This document shows positions 12,176-25,071 of a stretch of DNA of 64,000 nucleotides, piece after piece. The stretch covers positions 558,001 to 622,000 of the forward strand of contig JAFKAC010000001.1 in the NCBI GenBank assembly GCA_025766275.1. The letters are read 5' to 3'. The notes below the pieces were generated by a model. It was not told where the DNA came from, searched no databases, and saw only the letters and a program-made list of their open reading frames with translations. The stretch's first letter is position 1. Each line of letters starts with the position of its first letter. The DNA is from Lactarius indigo. Taxonomy: Eukaryota; Basidiomycota; Agaricomycetes; Russulales; Russulaceae. Position numbers and translations under genes: made by a program.

Positions 12176-13361
12176 ATCGGAATCAAAGAGAGGTCTCCCG
12201 AGATACCTACAAGCTCGCGAATATCGCAAGGCCGCAAAAGAAACTCTCAAATACGTTAAGGTTACTCCAGTACATCGCTCGAAACAAGGTTTCTCATATC
12301 CGAGTGACATCGCAGACGGTCTCAGACCGAGCTAGAGACGCCACAATCGGACAAAGTCCGGCGGTAGGTGCCACATTCCATATCTGGAACGCGCCCAAGA
12401 GCTGTTTCTTTGCAGGTGACGGTGCAAAAACCTATCGTAAATGACCTTGAGGCAAGGACCTTTATTATCCATGGCCCATTTCTTTCGGACTATAATATGC
12501 ATTAGGTTTCCCAGGCAAGAAGCATATGTAAGCAGCTCTGCGATGAATTAAAACCCGGGTTTGCGACTCTTGTGGAATACTTGTATGACTTCAAGACGAG
12601 CCAAGCTCCTGCTAGCATAGCTTATAACGCTAGACGCGCTCAAGAGTTGCTAAGAGGCCTAAATTTTATCTATACTGTTCGTCTTCCTCATTCCAGCAAG
12701 TATCTGGGTCGTTAATCGAGGACCACTACCGTATCTCATCGATAGGAACCCCGAACTGGCCGCGACCCTTACCACGACCCTTACCGCCACCCCATCATCC
12801 AACGAGCGATTGAGACTACTTGGTTCCGTAACAAGGACGATGTTGGTGTCGTGAACCATGAACAATTTTCTCCGATGCCCATTTTGGTCATTGCTATTAC
12901 CCTCACAGTGGTATGATCACCTACACCAAGCCTTAATATTCAACATATACTGACGAGGACTACTTTCACTTTTTGTTCTAGATCGAATGCTGCATTGACG
13001 AGTGGTCCGATGGGGCCCGAAGAAATTGTAGTTGGGACGACGCGAAGTTCCAAAGCGTGTATGATTCGCATGTATCCTCGCTTGTCGATTTTCAAGTACA
13101 TCGACCTACGAGCCTATATCAACTGCAGTGCGATCTGTTGCGAAATGCGCGGTAGGATATTTTTCTAATCTTGTACGTCATTCGATGACACTCAAACTAC
13201 TCGTTAGTGAACACGCCGGAGTTCTAACTGATACTGTGGAATCGTCAAGGTTTCCCCCGGGGGCTTTAGACGCTGTTAGAGAAGAGGATAACCAGCTCAG
13301 TCCAATCGTCCCTCCAAATTATGATGATGCGTTCCCTAGCATCGTAATCGATCACGATTGA
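11952..13361 (+). CDS. DUF6532-family protein (locus C)
   Basis: Exons 11952-12109, 12155-12260, 12316-12363, 12416-12436, 12506-12676, 12746-12910, 12982-13151 and 13208-13361 join in frame to about 330 aa. Landmarks are YLQAREYRKAAKETL, TVSDRARDA, LYDFKTSQAPASI, YRHPIIQRAIETTWF and IECCIDEWSDGARR. Compared with locus B, the conserved block containing KDAFPTP is absent; the two short exons at 12316-12436 are a best fit in its place, so this copy may be internally deleted. The N-terminus is also uncertain, because a direct duplication puts a second exon-1-like segment just upstream (11880-11950) and another in-frame ATG lies at 11730. The 3' half is closely related to locus A. Confidence 0.6.
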
Positions 13362-13809
13362 CACGCCCGTTTCTCGCGTTTTCGATATCTTACCAGTATT
13401 ATTTATCCCGTGTTGATCATGTCACTTGTACGATCGCGTTTGTAGCGTCTTTTAAATTGGCTGGTATTCACCAAAGTGGAGACCACCACTTCTTCTGGTT
13501 CCCCCGACTGACTACAGTGAGTGTACCAATAGAACTTCCCTCTCCCGATGCCTTTCTAGTTGGGCGCCACCGGGAGTCACGTCATAACATGAAGGCCTAA
13601 CTAAGGACTAGTACATTCGGGACACGCCGAATCCGAGTCTGAGCTCCATCTCATTTCCTACTCTCACGATGCTAGAGTTGCCGCACTAGCAACTATTTTT
13701 ACCCCCCTCGTGTGTGTGTTGATATCTGCCTTGCAACATATGTCACATTACACTAGTGACTAGATCATTCATATGGTCTTGACCGCTGGAGGTTCGGTTT
13801 GACTTAGCC
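13362..13809. other. Duplicated flank between DUF6532 loci C and D
   Basis: 13362-13745 is similar to 751-1090 (shared CCCGTGTTGATCATGT and GGTATTCACC). It is the 3' flank carried with the DUF6532 duplication, with no gene of its own supported. Confidence 0.6.
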
Positions 13810-14411
13810 TCATGACCCAAACCGACATCCCACCTCCAAGCCTCCAACCAAAAAACCATGGACATCACTTGATTTTGAGAGAAGATGGTCATTTTTCACG
13901 AAGATTGTTCTCCGGTGTCAGTCCCAGCTGTTCTTTATACTCGCACTGGTGAGGGTTGTGTTTATGTCCGATGGCCCGTGAATTTCGATGAACGTGTCTA
14001 CTATTATCGGGTCGAGTGCTGCATTGATGAGTGGACGGATGGTATGCGCAAGGGGACAGAGAGGGATGAAAATCTGTGCAAGACTGTAGCGATCACACAT
14101 CAGCTCACTTAATGACTTCCGGCAACACGGCATAGACCAAGGGACGGACTTATTCGAACAAATGCGGAGTAATCTCCTCAAAGAAGCGCGGTAGGAGTTC
14201 AAGTTTCGCATACGCGTCATTAGGCACTTGTTTGTTGGCGCGCAGCGTTGCTGCCAGAAAACACGCAGGTGTTCCACCTGTGCCCATGACCGAGTTAGAG
14301 GTATTCTCCCACGACCTGGACGCTGCGCACTGGGAGGACCTACCCGCATACCCCGATCGGGGTCTTCAAGTTCCTGAAACCAACATCACTTCCGACGAGT
14401 TTGACGAATAA
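13810..14411 (+). pseudogene. DUF6532 relic (locus D), duplicate of locus B 3' end
   Basis: The sequence parallels 7045-7655: degraded HPxLQK and TWF text, then VECCIDEWTDGM, a frame-breaking stretch with TAG near 14088, and a C-terminal exon with HAGVPPVPMT ending at a TAA at 14409-14411. The acceptor before VECC has changed from CAG to CGG, and upstream family exons are missing. The following 150 bp also match the flank of locus B (both contain GTAATATACAAGAGGC), which confirms a segmental duplication. Confidence 0.75.
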
Positions 14412-14589
14412 TTGCGCATTGCTCAGATGGTTATTTCTTTGCGTTTGGTAGTTGAATCGGATGTCGACATATTTAACGAACTCCTGTAGTCCATTCTGTC
14501 GTAGTATCTAAGCTAATATTGTAGCAATTATATAATTGCGGTAATATACAAGAGGCGAACGCTAAGGGACATCCTACTGTAGACTTCAG

Positions 14590-16010
14590 AGTCATTCAAA
14601 GAACTCCAAGACACCCCGATTTTGCAAATCGTGGATAATTACAGGACGCCCATGGAGCTGGCGCGCAGAGGCAAACTGCTCTGCGCATACCGACCCGTCA
14701 GGGTCATCTAGCAGAAGAAAGTGCAGGGATGGTAACACCTCGGTGACCATCCTCCCAGAGATACCTTCAAGTGCACGAGCGACTTGCGCTGCCGACTAAG
14801 TAGGTGGAAGAATGCCAGCCATTCGGTGTTGTAGATATAGTCGTGTCAACCTGGATGGCCATCACTGGCACTGATGGCGAGAAATTCCACGCTGGGGCAC
14901 ATAGCGAAAATTTGACTGATGTGAGAGCCAGGTGCGCAACCTGGTTATCTGACCATTCGAACGAGGTGGAAAGGCTAAAATGAGGTCGGACCCCACATGT
15001 ATCAAGTCGACGTGGATCGACTCGGATTTCGATCATAACTTCGCTACCACTAAATTCCACTTCCGCTCGCCTAAACCTGAGATGCTCCGTGCGACAGATG
15101 GACAGGGAAAGCTGGGGAAACCCAAGTAAAAAGTCAAGCCCATTCAAATCCGTTCGGATATTGTTGAGTCGAGGGGCATCGATTTGGGCCGCGCCCACCG
15201 CCACGAGGTCCTCCAAGTACTAGCTACAACCTGAGAACTCAAAATTGGAGAGAGTGGGAAGGGCGGCTGCATTGGGAGATCCGGACACCCTCCCCTTAGT
15301 TCACGTAGAGAAGTCCCAAGAAGGAGCATAATATGAATTGTCTTGAGCTTGGTCAATAGACCTGCAACCATCGCCTCCGGTGAGATGTAGCCAGTCGGGG
15401 GTATATACGTGAGGCAAAGAAAAGCAAGGTCACGAGCCGACAAAAGAAGTGTTGGTAATTCTGGAAAGGGGGCGCGGTATAAAACGAGTCACATGGGGTA
15501 TATCCATCCATTGGGAAGGACTGGCACGTCCTGTTCCAGTGAATACCCACTGGCAAGCTCAAGATATGTGAGCACCGGAAATGGTCCCTGTATCACCGAG
15601 ACCACATTTCCCCATTGCGATCTACTTATTGTAAGCCCGACGAGGCGTACACTATCAGAATGCTTGAGTAGAGCAAGAACTTCATCTTGGTCATCAGGAT
15701 CTCGAATGCGATAGCTCATGGCGATAGGAAGCGCTGGCCAGCTACCGAGATCCTTGACAGGCGCTGTTTGAACCGTAAAGAAGTAGATCAAGATAGAGTG
15801 GTGATCGCCAGTCCTTCATACGCCAAGAGGGGCCCTTGCATTCGCGTAGAAAGAGGGCAAATATTTCCAGAAATATTTCGTCTGGAAACATGTCGATTGC
15901 CGATGTCGGCGATGCTCTCCTGTACCACGTGTCGGTGCTGGAGTGGTACCAGGGGACGGATGGGGACAAATGGTGTTGTTGAGCAGTGGGGAGAGTATTT
16001 GTTCAGTCAT
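14590..16010 (-). pseudogene. F-box/LRR-like protein, decayed copy 2
   Basis: The minus strand reads DMFPDEIFLEIFALFL (F-box start) and WRMKDW near 15850. It then skips about 20 residues present in copy 1 (the HVCQRWREIIY block) and continues with APVKDLGSW, ALLKHSDSVRLVGLTI, GYISPEAMVAGL, LRFRRAEVEF and GRPVIIHDL down to about 14600. At least three frame changes separate these blocks (near 15490, 15230 and 14800). It lies convergent to DUF6532 relic D, just as copy 1 lies convergent to DUF6532 B. Confidence 0.75.
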
Positions 16011-16880
16011 CTCAGGGGCTATGGTTGGTCGAGAGGAACAGAAGTGGCGGGGAGTGAATGTGACCCCGGCGACTAATTGTCCGCAACTCCAAACACTGAG
16101 GCTCAGGCCTAGCCTGAGAGGGCTCCTCCCTCAAAATCGCATGTGCCAGGCTGAGTGTATGTCTTTGAGTAATGAAAGATGCGTGTGCCTTTCAACTTCC
16201 AGCGACGTGGGAATCAAACCCAAAACCGAGTCAAATCCAGTTTTTACTGAGTCGCTACAGGCTGCAAATAGTAAACACACCACTGGCAGGAGCAACACTA
16301 GGTCTAGCAATGGCGTGCTTTACTTTACCGTATTTGACGCTTCATCGAGTGACCGTTGTAAACTTCATGCTTTAGTTTGGCCTTCCTCTCCGTGCACAGC
16401 ATCTCTATCTGCTCTAGTGCCCAGGATATGGGACCTCGTCTAGGCTGTACCATTGCTATGCTCAGCGGCTCTACAGACACTAGTACTTATGTCGCCGCGC
16501 TGCATTCGCCGACGAAGCAATCAACATCGTGTCCTGTCCGCTTGCCTCGAAGAAAATATCTTCTTCTTGCCATCCCACTTATCCCATGAACCGACCCTAT
16601 CTCCGACGTAACTCCCTTCCACGAACAAAGAACTGTAGATTTAGGACAAAATCGATATGCGCTGCTGTCCATCCCAGACACTTTCTCCGGCCACTGAGTT
16701 CACGCCCTAAACGCTGGGATGTGAACCCTCATAGGTAACGAATATGGCTGCCAGTGCTGAATCCTGTCTAGCCTATGCACCGACTCCGACACTCGTCAGC
16801 ATACAGCATACATGTTACGTGAAACTTAAGTACAATACAATCCCATGAAACGGCACCCAAGTCGCCCCTTCGCCTCTTTT
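16011..16880. other. Intergenic stretch, no supported gene
   Basis: ORFs at 16172-16375 and 16487-16681 have no family features. 16100-16118 holds CTCAGGC-CTA-GCCTGAG, a short palindrome. A tRNA-like arm on the minus strand near 16200-16257 is reported as a finding, not as a gene. Confidence 0.4.
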
Positions 16881-17849
16881 TTACGGCTTGAGTATCCTCG
16901 CCGACAAGAACTTGTCGATCCGCTCTGCAAAGTACTCCACGTGCGTCTCGAGCGCAAAATGCCCCGAGTCCACAAAGTCCAGCACCAAGTCCTTCACGTC
17001 GCGCGCGAACGCCTCGGCGCCAGCCTTCACGAAGATGGGGTCGTTAGCGCCCCAAAGCGCGAGCACCGGCACGCCGCTCGCGCGGAGGTACTCCTGCCAG
17101 CGCGGGTAGAGCTTCGGGTTCGTGCGATAGTCGTAGAACAGCGCGAGCTGGGTCTCATGCTGCCCATCGCGTGCGAGAAGCGCCGCGTCGAGCGTGTATG
17201 CATCAGGCGCGACGCGCGGGAGCAACGTCTCGGGCACGCCGTGCGTGTACTGCCACTTGGTCGGGCCGAGCTGCAGGAACGGCAGGAGCGCCTGCGCCTC
17301 GGACGAGGTCGTGGAGAACGCAGGTGCGGCCCAGTACTTCTCGAGTGGCGCCCAGAAGTCCACTCCGAGCCCCTCCACGTACGCGTTCCCATTCTGCGTG
17401 ATGATCGCGGTCACGCGCTCGGGATGTCGCACGGCGATGCGGAACGCCGTGGGTGACTGTAGTTATTGTCAGCGTCATTCGGCAGTGCAGAGTAGGAGCG
17501 GAAGCGAGATGCGTACGCCGTAGTCGAAGATGTAAACCGCGAACTTGTCCACTTTGAGGGCGTCGAGGAACGCCTCGATGGTCAGAGAGAGGTTGTCGAA
17601 CGTGTATTGGTACTTGCGCTCCGCTGGCACTTCGGTGAAGCCGAAGCCAGGCAGATCAGGAGCCAGAACGCGGAATTTTGGCGCGAGAAGTGGGATGAGC
17701 TCGCGGAATTGGAAAGACGACGAAGGGAAGCCGTGCAGCAAGAGCAGAACCGGCGCCGTCGGTGGACCTGCGGATCGGTAGAAGACTTTCACTCCATCAG
17801 CTTCAATCGTGTTCAACTCGACTCGAGACATTGCAGTGATGAACTCCAT
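16881..17849 (-). CDS. Alpha/beta-fold hydrolase (epoxide hydrolase/haloalkane dehalogenase-like)
   Basis: Two exons, 17849-17517 and 17456-16881, encode about 302 aa; the 60-nt intron splits FDYG from SPTAFRIA in phase 0. Visible features are the oxyanion-loop HGFPSSSFQFR, the nucleophile elbow IFDYGSP with Asp near residue 109, the acid Asp in WGANDPIF near residue 250, and the catalytic His in DSGHFALE near residue 277. An Asp nucleophile is typical of epoxide hydrolases and haloalkane dehalogenases, so the enzyme should open epoxides or cleave a related small substrate by an ester intermediate. No signal peptide is seen, so it is likely cytosolic. Residues 1-6 (MEFITA) could be skipped if translation starts at MSRVEL. 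The coding sequence is GC-rich compared with its neighbours. The exact substrate cannot be read. Confidence 0.85.
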
Positions 17850-18235
17850 TGTAAGCTGGGCTTATATATGTGGACGTTTCCTTTTTTTGGTGGGGCGCAA
17901 TCGATGACGTTCGGTCTCAGTTCGGTCTCAGTCAGCTACATCTGTCAGCTGTCCTTTACTAAGTTACTTGAGAGTAGTGCATATTTTCCACCATCACCTT
18001 GTTGCACCATTTGAATGTCGAACGCTGACCGTTGCACGTCCTCGGAGCCGCCGTGACCGCCGGCAAGGCCCCAACTTGAGCCCGCTCGACCGGTCCCGGC
18101 TGACACCGAGGCTTCGCGCCGCTCGTGGACACGGCAAATAAAAACAACCAAGTTGTATGGAAAAAACAAGACATTAAGTTAGACCGTAAGGTGTGACAGG
18201 TGATAAGCAAACTATCGATCAACCGTTGAATATTG
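17850..18235. other. Intergenic between hydrolase and SEC7
   Basis: 386 bp between the hydrolase start and the SEC7 stop, both on the minus strand. It should hold the hydrolase promoter and SEC7 3' end. A repeated TTCGGTCTCAG (near 17910-17930) is the only pattern noticed. Confidence 0.4.
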
Positions 18236-21200
18236 TCATGAGGGCTCTATGATGCCCTGTGCGTAGCCAACACGGAGGAAGTATTCTCTCAGTCCATCTC
18301 GGATGTCCTGTGAACTGTCCCGGGCCAACAACTCCGTCGCGAGGGGGTAAATTGCAGGAAGGTATCGGGCAAACTATGATATTTCCCATCAGCACTCGCT
18401 CTCAACAGGGGAGGGACGACGCACAGCCTTGTCATCAAATTTGCAGAATCCATGAAGGATTTCCGCGACCACCGGTGTCCATGCCGCTATATTTTTGGCC
18501 TGAGTATCAGCCTTGAGTTTTGTGTAGTCCTGGAGGACGCCCAATCCAAGCCTGCAAAAGAATCGTTAGTTAAGGCAGAATACCAGAGATCGGCGCTCGA
18601 CTCACGGGAGCAGTCGCTCAGCGACCTGCGGTCGTGCTGTTTGGTGCTCTGGCCGGGGATCGTAGTACATCCGCAAAAGAATATGCACCAGGGTCGCGGC
18701 GCTGCTGGATTCTTGCTTTAACAAGTTCGGAAGGTGCTTCATGAACCCTACGAGTACGAGGTCAGACCCTCCGCCGCACACGCATCGTTCTCCGGTGACT
18801 CGATGCGCTTACCAACTTTCCACAGCCCCGTCCGGAGCTCCTTGTCCTCGTTGAACATACGCGCGAATTGGTAGCTATGGTCCAGCACGCCCATCAGTCG
18901 TAAAAGGTGCTCTGGAGGTATTGTGCGGTACACCTCATCGTTCCGCAGAAGGTCGTTGGTCGTTTCGATGAGCAGAAGCTGCAGAACGCATTTGACGATA
19001 ATTTGCTTGAAGACGCGTCGGCGATCGTTCAACGTCGTCTTAGGAGAGGCCCTTTGGTCGTTGTTTGTTGGTGACAAGGGTGCAGGAATGATTGCTTGAC
19101 CGTCAGCGTCTATCACAAGGTGAGAAAGTTCCGCATATTAGTAACGGCTAGTAAGGTACCATTCGTCTCCTGAGGTTCTGGTGTACCGTTGTCGATCTCA
19201 ACACGAAGGCTCTCGTCAAATAGTTGATGAGGTGTTGTGGTACGGAAGAGTTTGACAAATGTCGTTGCCACGCGCTCCCACCGAGCGACGCTCAGTTTCT
19301 TGACGTTATTCTCAAGGAGCTGTTGCAGACATGATGTGCCTATCCGTGCGAGGGTGTCATTCTCTGCGACAACGATTAGCGTCAACAGTCTTTAGATCGG
19401 ATACAGGAGGCCTACCCTGGCAAATGCAGACGCAGAGGAGGTCTAGCAGTCCGTCTAAGAACCTCTCTAGAATATCAAAGTAGAATGTATATAGGTCAAT
19501 CAAGTCTCGAAGGGCCTGTATCATGGTTGTCGATAACCAGACGCTCATGTCCTCCTGCGTGCTGAACCGAGAAATGTCCTGGCTCGATTTAAGGACGGCG
19601 AAAATGGGGAATAGGAGCTCCTGGCAGACGGTGTCCCAGAACTCGACAGGGAACGACGCCCCGTGCTTCTTGAGAGTATTGAAGAGAGAATCTAACGCCC
19701 TGCATCCGACATTGCGTGAGCGTGAGGCACAGGAAAATATACGTCTTTACTCACAAACGTCGCACTTCGAGGTCTTCTCCGTTCATTATGATGTCATAGA
19801 AACCGAACAGCACAGGGAACCAATACTTGATCATTGGATCTTCGACACCAATATTCTGCGGGCCAGCGGCGGTAAGACCACATTCTGGCGTGTTCAACAT
19901 GACCGGAATGACGCCTCGGAGCATGGCAATCGCAAGCAGGCTGATCTTCTGGTACTTGCTGACCTTGCAAAAGTCGGTAATGCATACCGTCAAGTCGGCG
20001 AAGGCGCCGTAACGGACGATGGCCACGAAATGTTCCTTGTTCAGGCGGGTGACGATCTCAAACGCGGAGTTTGTTATTCGTTCTGTAGATGAGGATTAGC
20101 GAATAAGAAATGTCACAGAACAGGCAAAGCCACGTGCCGGTTAAAACTTTAGATGCCGCCGAAAAAACGCCGAACATTGTCCGCCAACCAGAACGCATAT
20201 TCTGGACGCGAGCTTGGATCATCTGCTGAAGGCATTGGAGTACCTATACGAAACGGTGGGTCTATGCGCAATATTTGATGATTTTTGAAGCCTTACCATA
20301 TCTCGAATATCCGGATTCGCGTTGTGCGTCATGGTGTACTCGAAGGGTCTCAAGAAATCCTTCTGGAACTTGAAATGGGGCAGCTCCTCTTTTTCGAGGA
20401 ACCGCATAGCAAGCTGCCGCAGAGAGTCGAGGGCAAAGAACCCGACATGGGGATTACTATGACAACAAACCTAAGTTAAAGATAATTAGCGTCGCAAGGG
20501 ACACGTGAGTCCGCAGGACGGTCTCACCTGATTGAAGTGCTCTCCGAGAATATCCCACAGATTCGACCATTCTAAACGAATACGAGTCATGTTATAGTAC
20601 GAGATTTCGACAAGCTTTTGTAGACTGAAAAGCCTAGGGTGTTGGGAAAGACCCGAGGACTGGATCTCTTCCCATGACACATCGCACAGGGCTTGAACGA
20701 AGTCGATAATGGCAGTCTGCTAATACGTCACTGCTGCGGCCTAACGGCATATTTGGCATAGTACGCACCCCTGATAAATAGTGACTCAGTGAGAAGACCA
20801 TGTCCGCTGCGACAGTGATGTGCGTCGAGCGACTCTCATTCGCTAGTTCCTCATTAGGGAGTTTGCGAATTCTCCTAGGATAAAGAATTAGTCGAGAGGC
20901 GGAAGAAGGTAAAATTTGCCTTACCCTTTCCGGCCATCCGGAACGTCGACCCCACTACTGATTAGCTGCATGTGCTCCAGCTGGCTAACACAAGACAGGA
21001 CCTCGTGCCAGGAGCCCTTGAGATTGTTGCCCTCGGTGACCGCCACATCCAGCAGGGCTTTGATAGCCTCCATGTTCTTGGCTTTCATCTCGCCCAAATT
21101 ATTGAGGAACGTGAATTTGGCCAGAGTAGTCACAAAGGCATTGCGCTCCAACTCGAGGTCAAAGAAGCACACAATGCGAATCGCGTTCTTGAATCCGTCG

Positions 21201-24200
21201 AGGCACAGTTCGACGATCTCCATGTCATCCGTCTGCTGCAACGGCCCGGAGATGCCGGCTAGCACAGGTATCCAAGCAACCTCAAACATTGGCCGAACAT
21301 GGACGAAGTGCGAAGCGCTGTAGAATTGATCGCTCATCCTCGAGCCCTTGCGTTGAGAGCGCATCAAAGTTTTGAACAGAGCCTGTTTATGTACGTTGGT
21401 GATTCCGGTCGTTGAGAATACGGTCCGACTCACCTCGGTCTTGTTGGCCATGCCACTCGATTGAAGCATGTATGCTTCTCGCTGGAGGTCCCGCCCCACC
21501 GTGACCAGGGCACCTGCGATACCCGGCCCCGAAGCGGGGATCTGCCCAAGGGAGGCGTCCATCTCGTCTTTCATACGAATTTCGTTGTTCACGATTTCAT
21601 CGTAGATGGTGGACAGGAGCTCCTCGGGGAGGTCGGCATTATCGTTGATCCCGCGATTGTTCTTGATGAAGTCGGTCTTTGTCATCCGGTGCTTGACCTG
21701 TGGGTTATGCGCGTCCGTATTCAGCATGATCGTTGAGTAGGACAGCACGTAGGCGGCATCTGCGCGGCCCTCAGTACGTAACTAAGATAGGCGGGGTGAG
21801 CACGCTCACCTGCGTTCGCGAATGGGGTCTGTGCGTTTCCTTCGATGTATCGCTCCGCGAATTTGAGCATAAAGCGATCGATCTTCTGTGCCTCCCCAGG
21901 AAGACGGAAGGCCTGTAAGAATACACGGAGAGCATCGACGAACTCAGTATTCCGGAAGTCAATCATGTCAACGAAGGCATGCATGGTCGCGACGTTGACC
22001 TCGTCCCTGGAGGGCTTCAGCGACACGACTAGAGGAAAGTGGGACTAGCGCACACTTCACCAAGATACTCGCCAATCATGGCTTTGCTCAGTCCATCCGT
22101 ATTGAGCAGGAATTTGGCTACGTCGTGGGGTCCATTGCCTGAAATGAAGCCAGCTTCGACGAGGAATTCGATGCCCTAACCGAGCGTGGGTAGGTGTCAA
22201 TAACCTCCAGCGTGCAAAAAGCACCACCACGCACCTTCTTTGGCTTCTGGTTGAACCGCCTGATCCCCTCCATCAAGGTCGTCTTTTTTTGTTTCGCGCT
22301 CTCGAATCTGCTCGGGTCATCGGTTATGTCTGGGGTCCCACCTCTCGCGACATCTGGGAGCGGAAGTCGATCGAGCGATGCGGACGCGTCCGGCACGGGT
22401 GCATTGTTGCTGCTGGGCTCTTCCGAGGATGTACTCTTCCCAGTTCCCCAGGCCACAAGGGAGCGGAGAATAGAAGCAAGGCAGTCAAGACCCTGTCGGC
22501 GGAGCTGCGCCTCTGATTGGCCAAGAGTGGCCGGGTCTACGGCAGCTGGGTGGCTAAGGGCGGTAGTACTAAGAGACGGCGCTACATTCGCATTCTGCAA
22601 CTTCGTTTGTTGTTGCGGAACATTGCCAGCTGGATCGTTCTTTTGGCTCGCGACGCCGGCTTGTGTGCTGCTGCTACTAAGTTTTGTGATAACATTAACT
22701 AGGCTGGGAAAGTGTAAGGACGAGTCTCTCGGTGCGCCGAAACCAATTCAACAACTCACCGCTCGTAAATGTTGTCGGAAGCCTCGCTGTCGCAGTCGTA
22801 GTTGATATAGATATCGACGAGCGCCTGCGGGTCTTGGCAAAGCCTCAAAAGCATTGAGAGAATGACGGCCTTCTGCTTCAACGTCGAGGTCTTCATTTCC
22901 AAGATTGGGATGAAGATTTCATGAAACAAAACTTCAATCTCCTTCTTTAGTTTAGCGCGTAGGCCAGACAAAGTGCGCCAGAATATTTCAACGCTTATCT
23001 CGAAAACTTGAGGCACAGGGCTGACGGCATTACGGCTGAGGCACAGACAGAGGTACTGATTCGCCATCTGGACGAAAGAGCTTGCCTCGCGAGAGCCAGA
23101 GGAATATATCATAGACGTAGGAGACACGAAAATGTCCATGTGAGAACTGAGAATGATTAGCACCATGTGCAACGAGAGCAACTTCGAGCGCATGCCGTGC
23201 GACTTCAAGTCGCGTTCGCTGGAATAGTCAATGAGTGACAAAGGTGAAAGCAGCGACGAAGGAAAATCTGTTCGGACCTTTCGGTATTCAGCGGCTTCAT
23301 TGTAAGCTTACACATTGCACGGAAGACCAGAAAAGCATCTTTGAGAAAGAGGTCGTGCATGGTCAAGGGTCTTGGACTAGCAGAACCATTGACGTGTGAC
23401 CCATTGTACTCGGGGGGTTCTCTGCGGGGAAGTTAACTCAAAGACCATTGAGCCTGACGCACTACTCACGAGTGTGAAGGATATGCTTCCGATACCTCGG
23501 AAGGCGTGGAAACAGTAGTTCCTTGCTCTCTGTGCTCCTCCTGAACAATCAAGGTACTCCCAGTCTCTGCTTCCGAGGAATTTCGTGAGGCTGAAACCGA
23601 AGAGGTCCCATCCTCGGTAGGCAACGAAGGCGCGGGAATAGAGTCCGGTGTTGAAGGTGCGACGGAAGCTCGGCCCGATGAGACCGTACCTGCGCCCACG
23701 TCCGCGACGCTTTCACGACTCGAGTGTTCGAATGGCGGTACCGTCCTGCAGCGTGCAAACACATGATTCACCATCTGTGTGAGCCCACCCTGAGCGACTG
23801 TCTGATTGACGGGGTCATTGCTCATAAGGAAAACATTATACACGGTTCGCACTGCCTTGAGCAGTGAGCTCTGGTGAGCTAGAATGGTTGACGAGAGTAC
23901 AAGTGCGAGCAGCGCCCTCACAACCTGCAGCGAGACGGTATCCGGGGAAGTTTCGGTATGGCAAGATGTAATGGTGTGCACGACGAGGTCCACCAGCGAG
24001 ATTTCGGGTATGCTGGAGTGAGAGTCGCGACGTCCAGGCGCGGGCGACGGGGGCGGCGATGGCAGCGAAGTGATATGCGAAGAGTCGTCAACGAAGAACG
24101 CGTGAGAGACGAGTTTGGTGATACAGTCCAGCGAAGCAATCATCAGTTTTTCGGAACCCGTTTCGCACGCAAGTCGTAGGGGTTCGAAAACGTCGCGAGG

Positions 24201-25071
24201 TTGGTCACCTGCCAGGTCCGACCGAACCAATTCGAGCGCTCTGTGGGTACTCTCGCGGAGCGGCTTGGACTTCTTAGCCTCACGAGAAGCAGCGATCGTC
24301 TCGAGAGCGGAGGTAATGAGCACCGAAGAGACGGGATTACCCCTGGGGAGAGTGAGCGAGCGTCGGTGTGTGGTCCCCATTGGGGAGGACGCGGAGGGCA
24401 AGGAATTCGTGGACATGGATGGCGATATTACGCTGTGGTTGCCATTTGGCTGTACATGGGGCAGACTTTCCCTGCGCTGAGTCGAAGATACAGGAGCCGT
24501 TGTCTTTTCCGGAGGTGGCGGTGGCGAAGAGGGGGAAGCGGGGACGTCAGGGAGGGGAAGGTGTTTAGACTCGGGCTGTGAGACCTGATAACCTCTTAAT
24601 CAAGTAGCGACAAGGAGAAGAGACACTTACGTTCAGAGTTGGAGGGACGGCGGGCTCGGACTGCTGTGGGCTTGAATCATGATTTTGGATGCGCTCGCCG
24701 GGCGCAGGGTGTTCATTTAAAGTAGGAACAGCCTGAATGCCTTCCTGAGCTCCATAATGTTCAGATAACAAAGGGAAATGACGAAAACTCACGTTGGGAT
24801 TTTCGTCTTTCAACGGTACATCGTCGAGACCATCCCCTTTGTCGCTGTGGGGAACAGACTCCTCCTGCGCAGCCTCCTCTCCTTCCTCGACACTGGGTTC
24901 GATTTCTACGGGATGTGAAACCAATTCCTCCAACGTGTTCTTCACGTTCGTGTCTGCGTGTCCAATTGATGTGCCATTTACGGCGGGCGGCTCGTCGTCG
25001 CCAAGATTTGCGTGTTTCGAAAGCGGGATTTCTACGTCTTGAGAAAAGCGAGACGACCGATCGCTGTCCAT
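18236..25071 (-). CDS. SEC7: Trans-Golgi ARF guanine-nucleotide exchange factor, Sec7/BIG family
   Basis: A multi-exon gene (about 20 exons, roughly 1,900 aa). The ATG at 25071 opens an acidic Ser/Pro-rich N-terminus. The DCB region lies around 24350-23770. The HUS region lies around 23320-22750 and includes the [12 protein letters not shown] box. The catalytic Sec7 domain spans about 22200-21550, with [14 protein letters not shown] holding the glutamic finger and [17 protein letters not shown] with [15 protein letters not shown] following an intron. HDS repeats continue to the C-terminus ([19 protein letters not shown]-like helical text), ending near IIEPS at 18236. The family activates ARF GTPases at the trans-Golgi network for secretory traffic. 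No frameshift was seen. It shares a short divergent promoter with the deoxyhypusine synthase gene. Confidence 0.93.
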
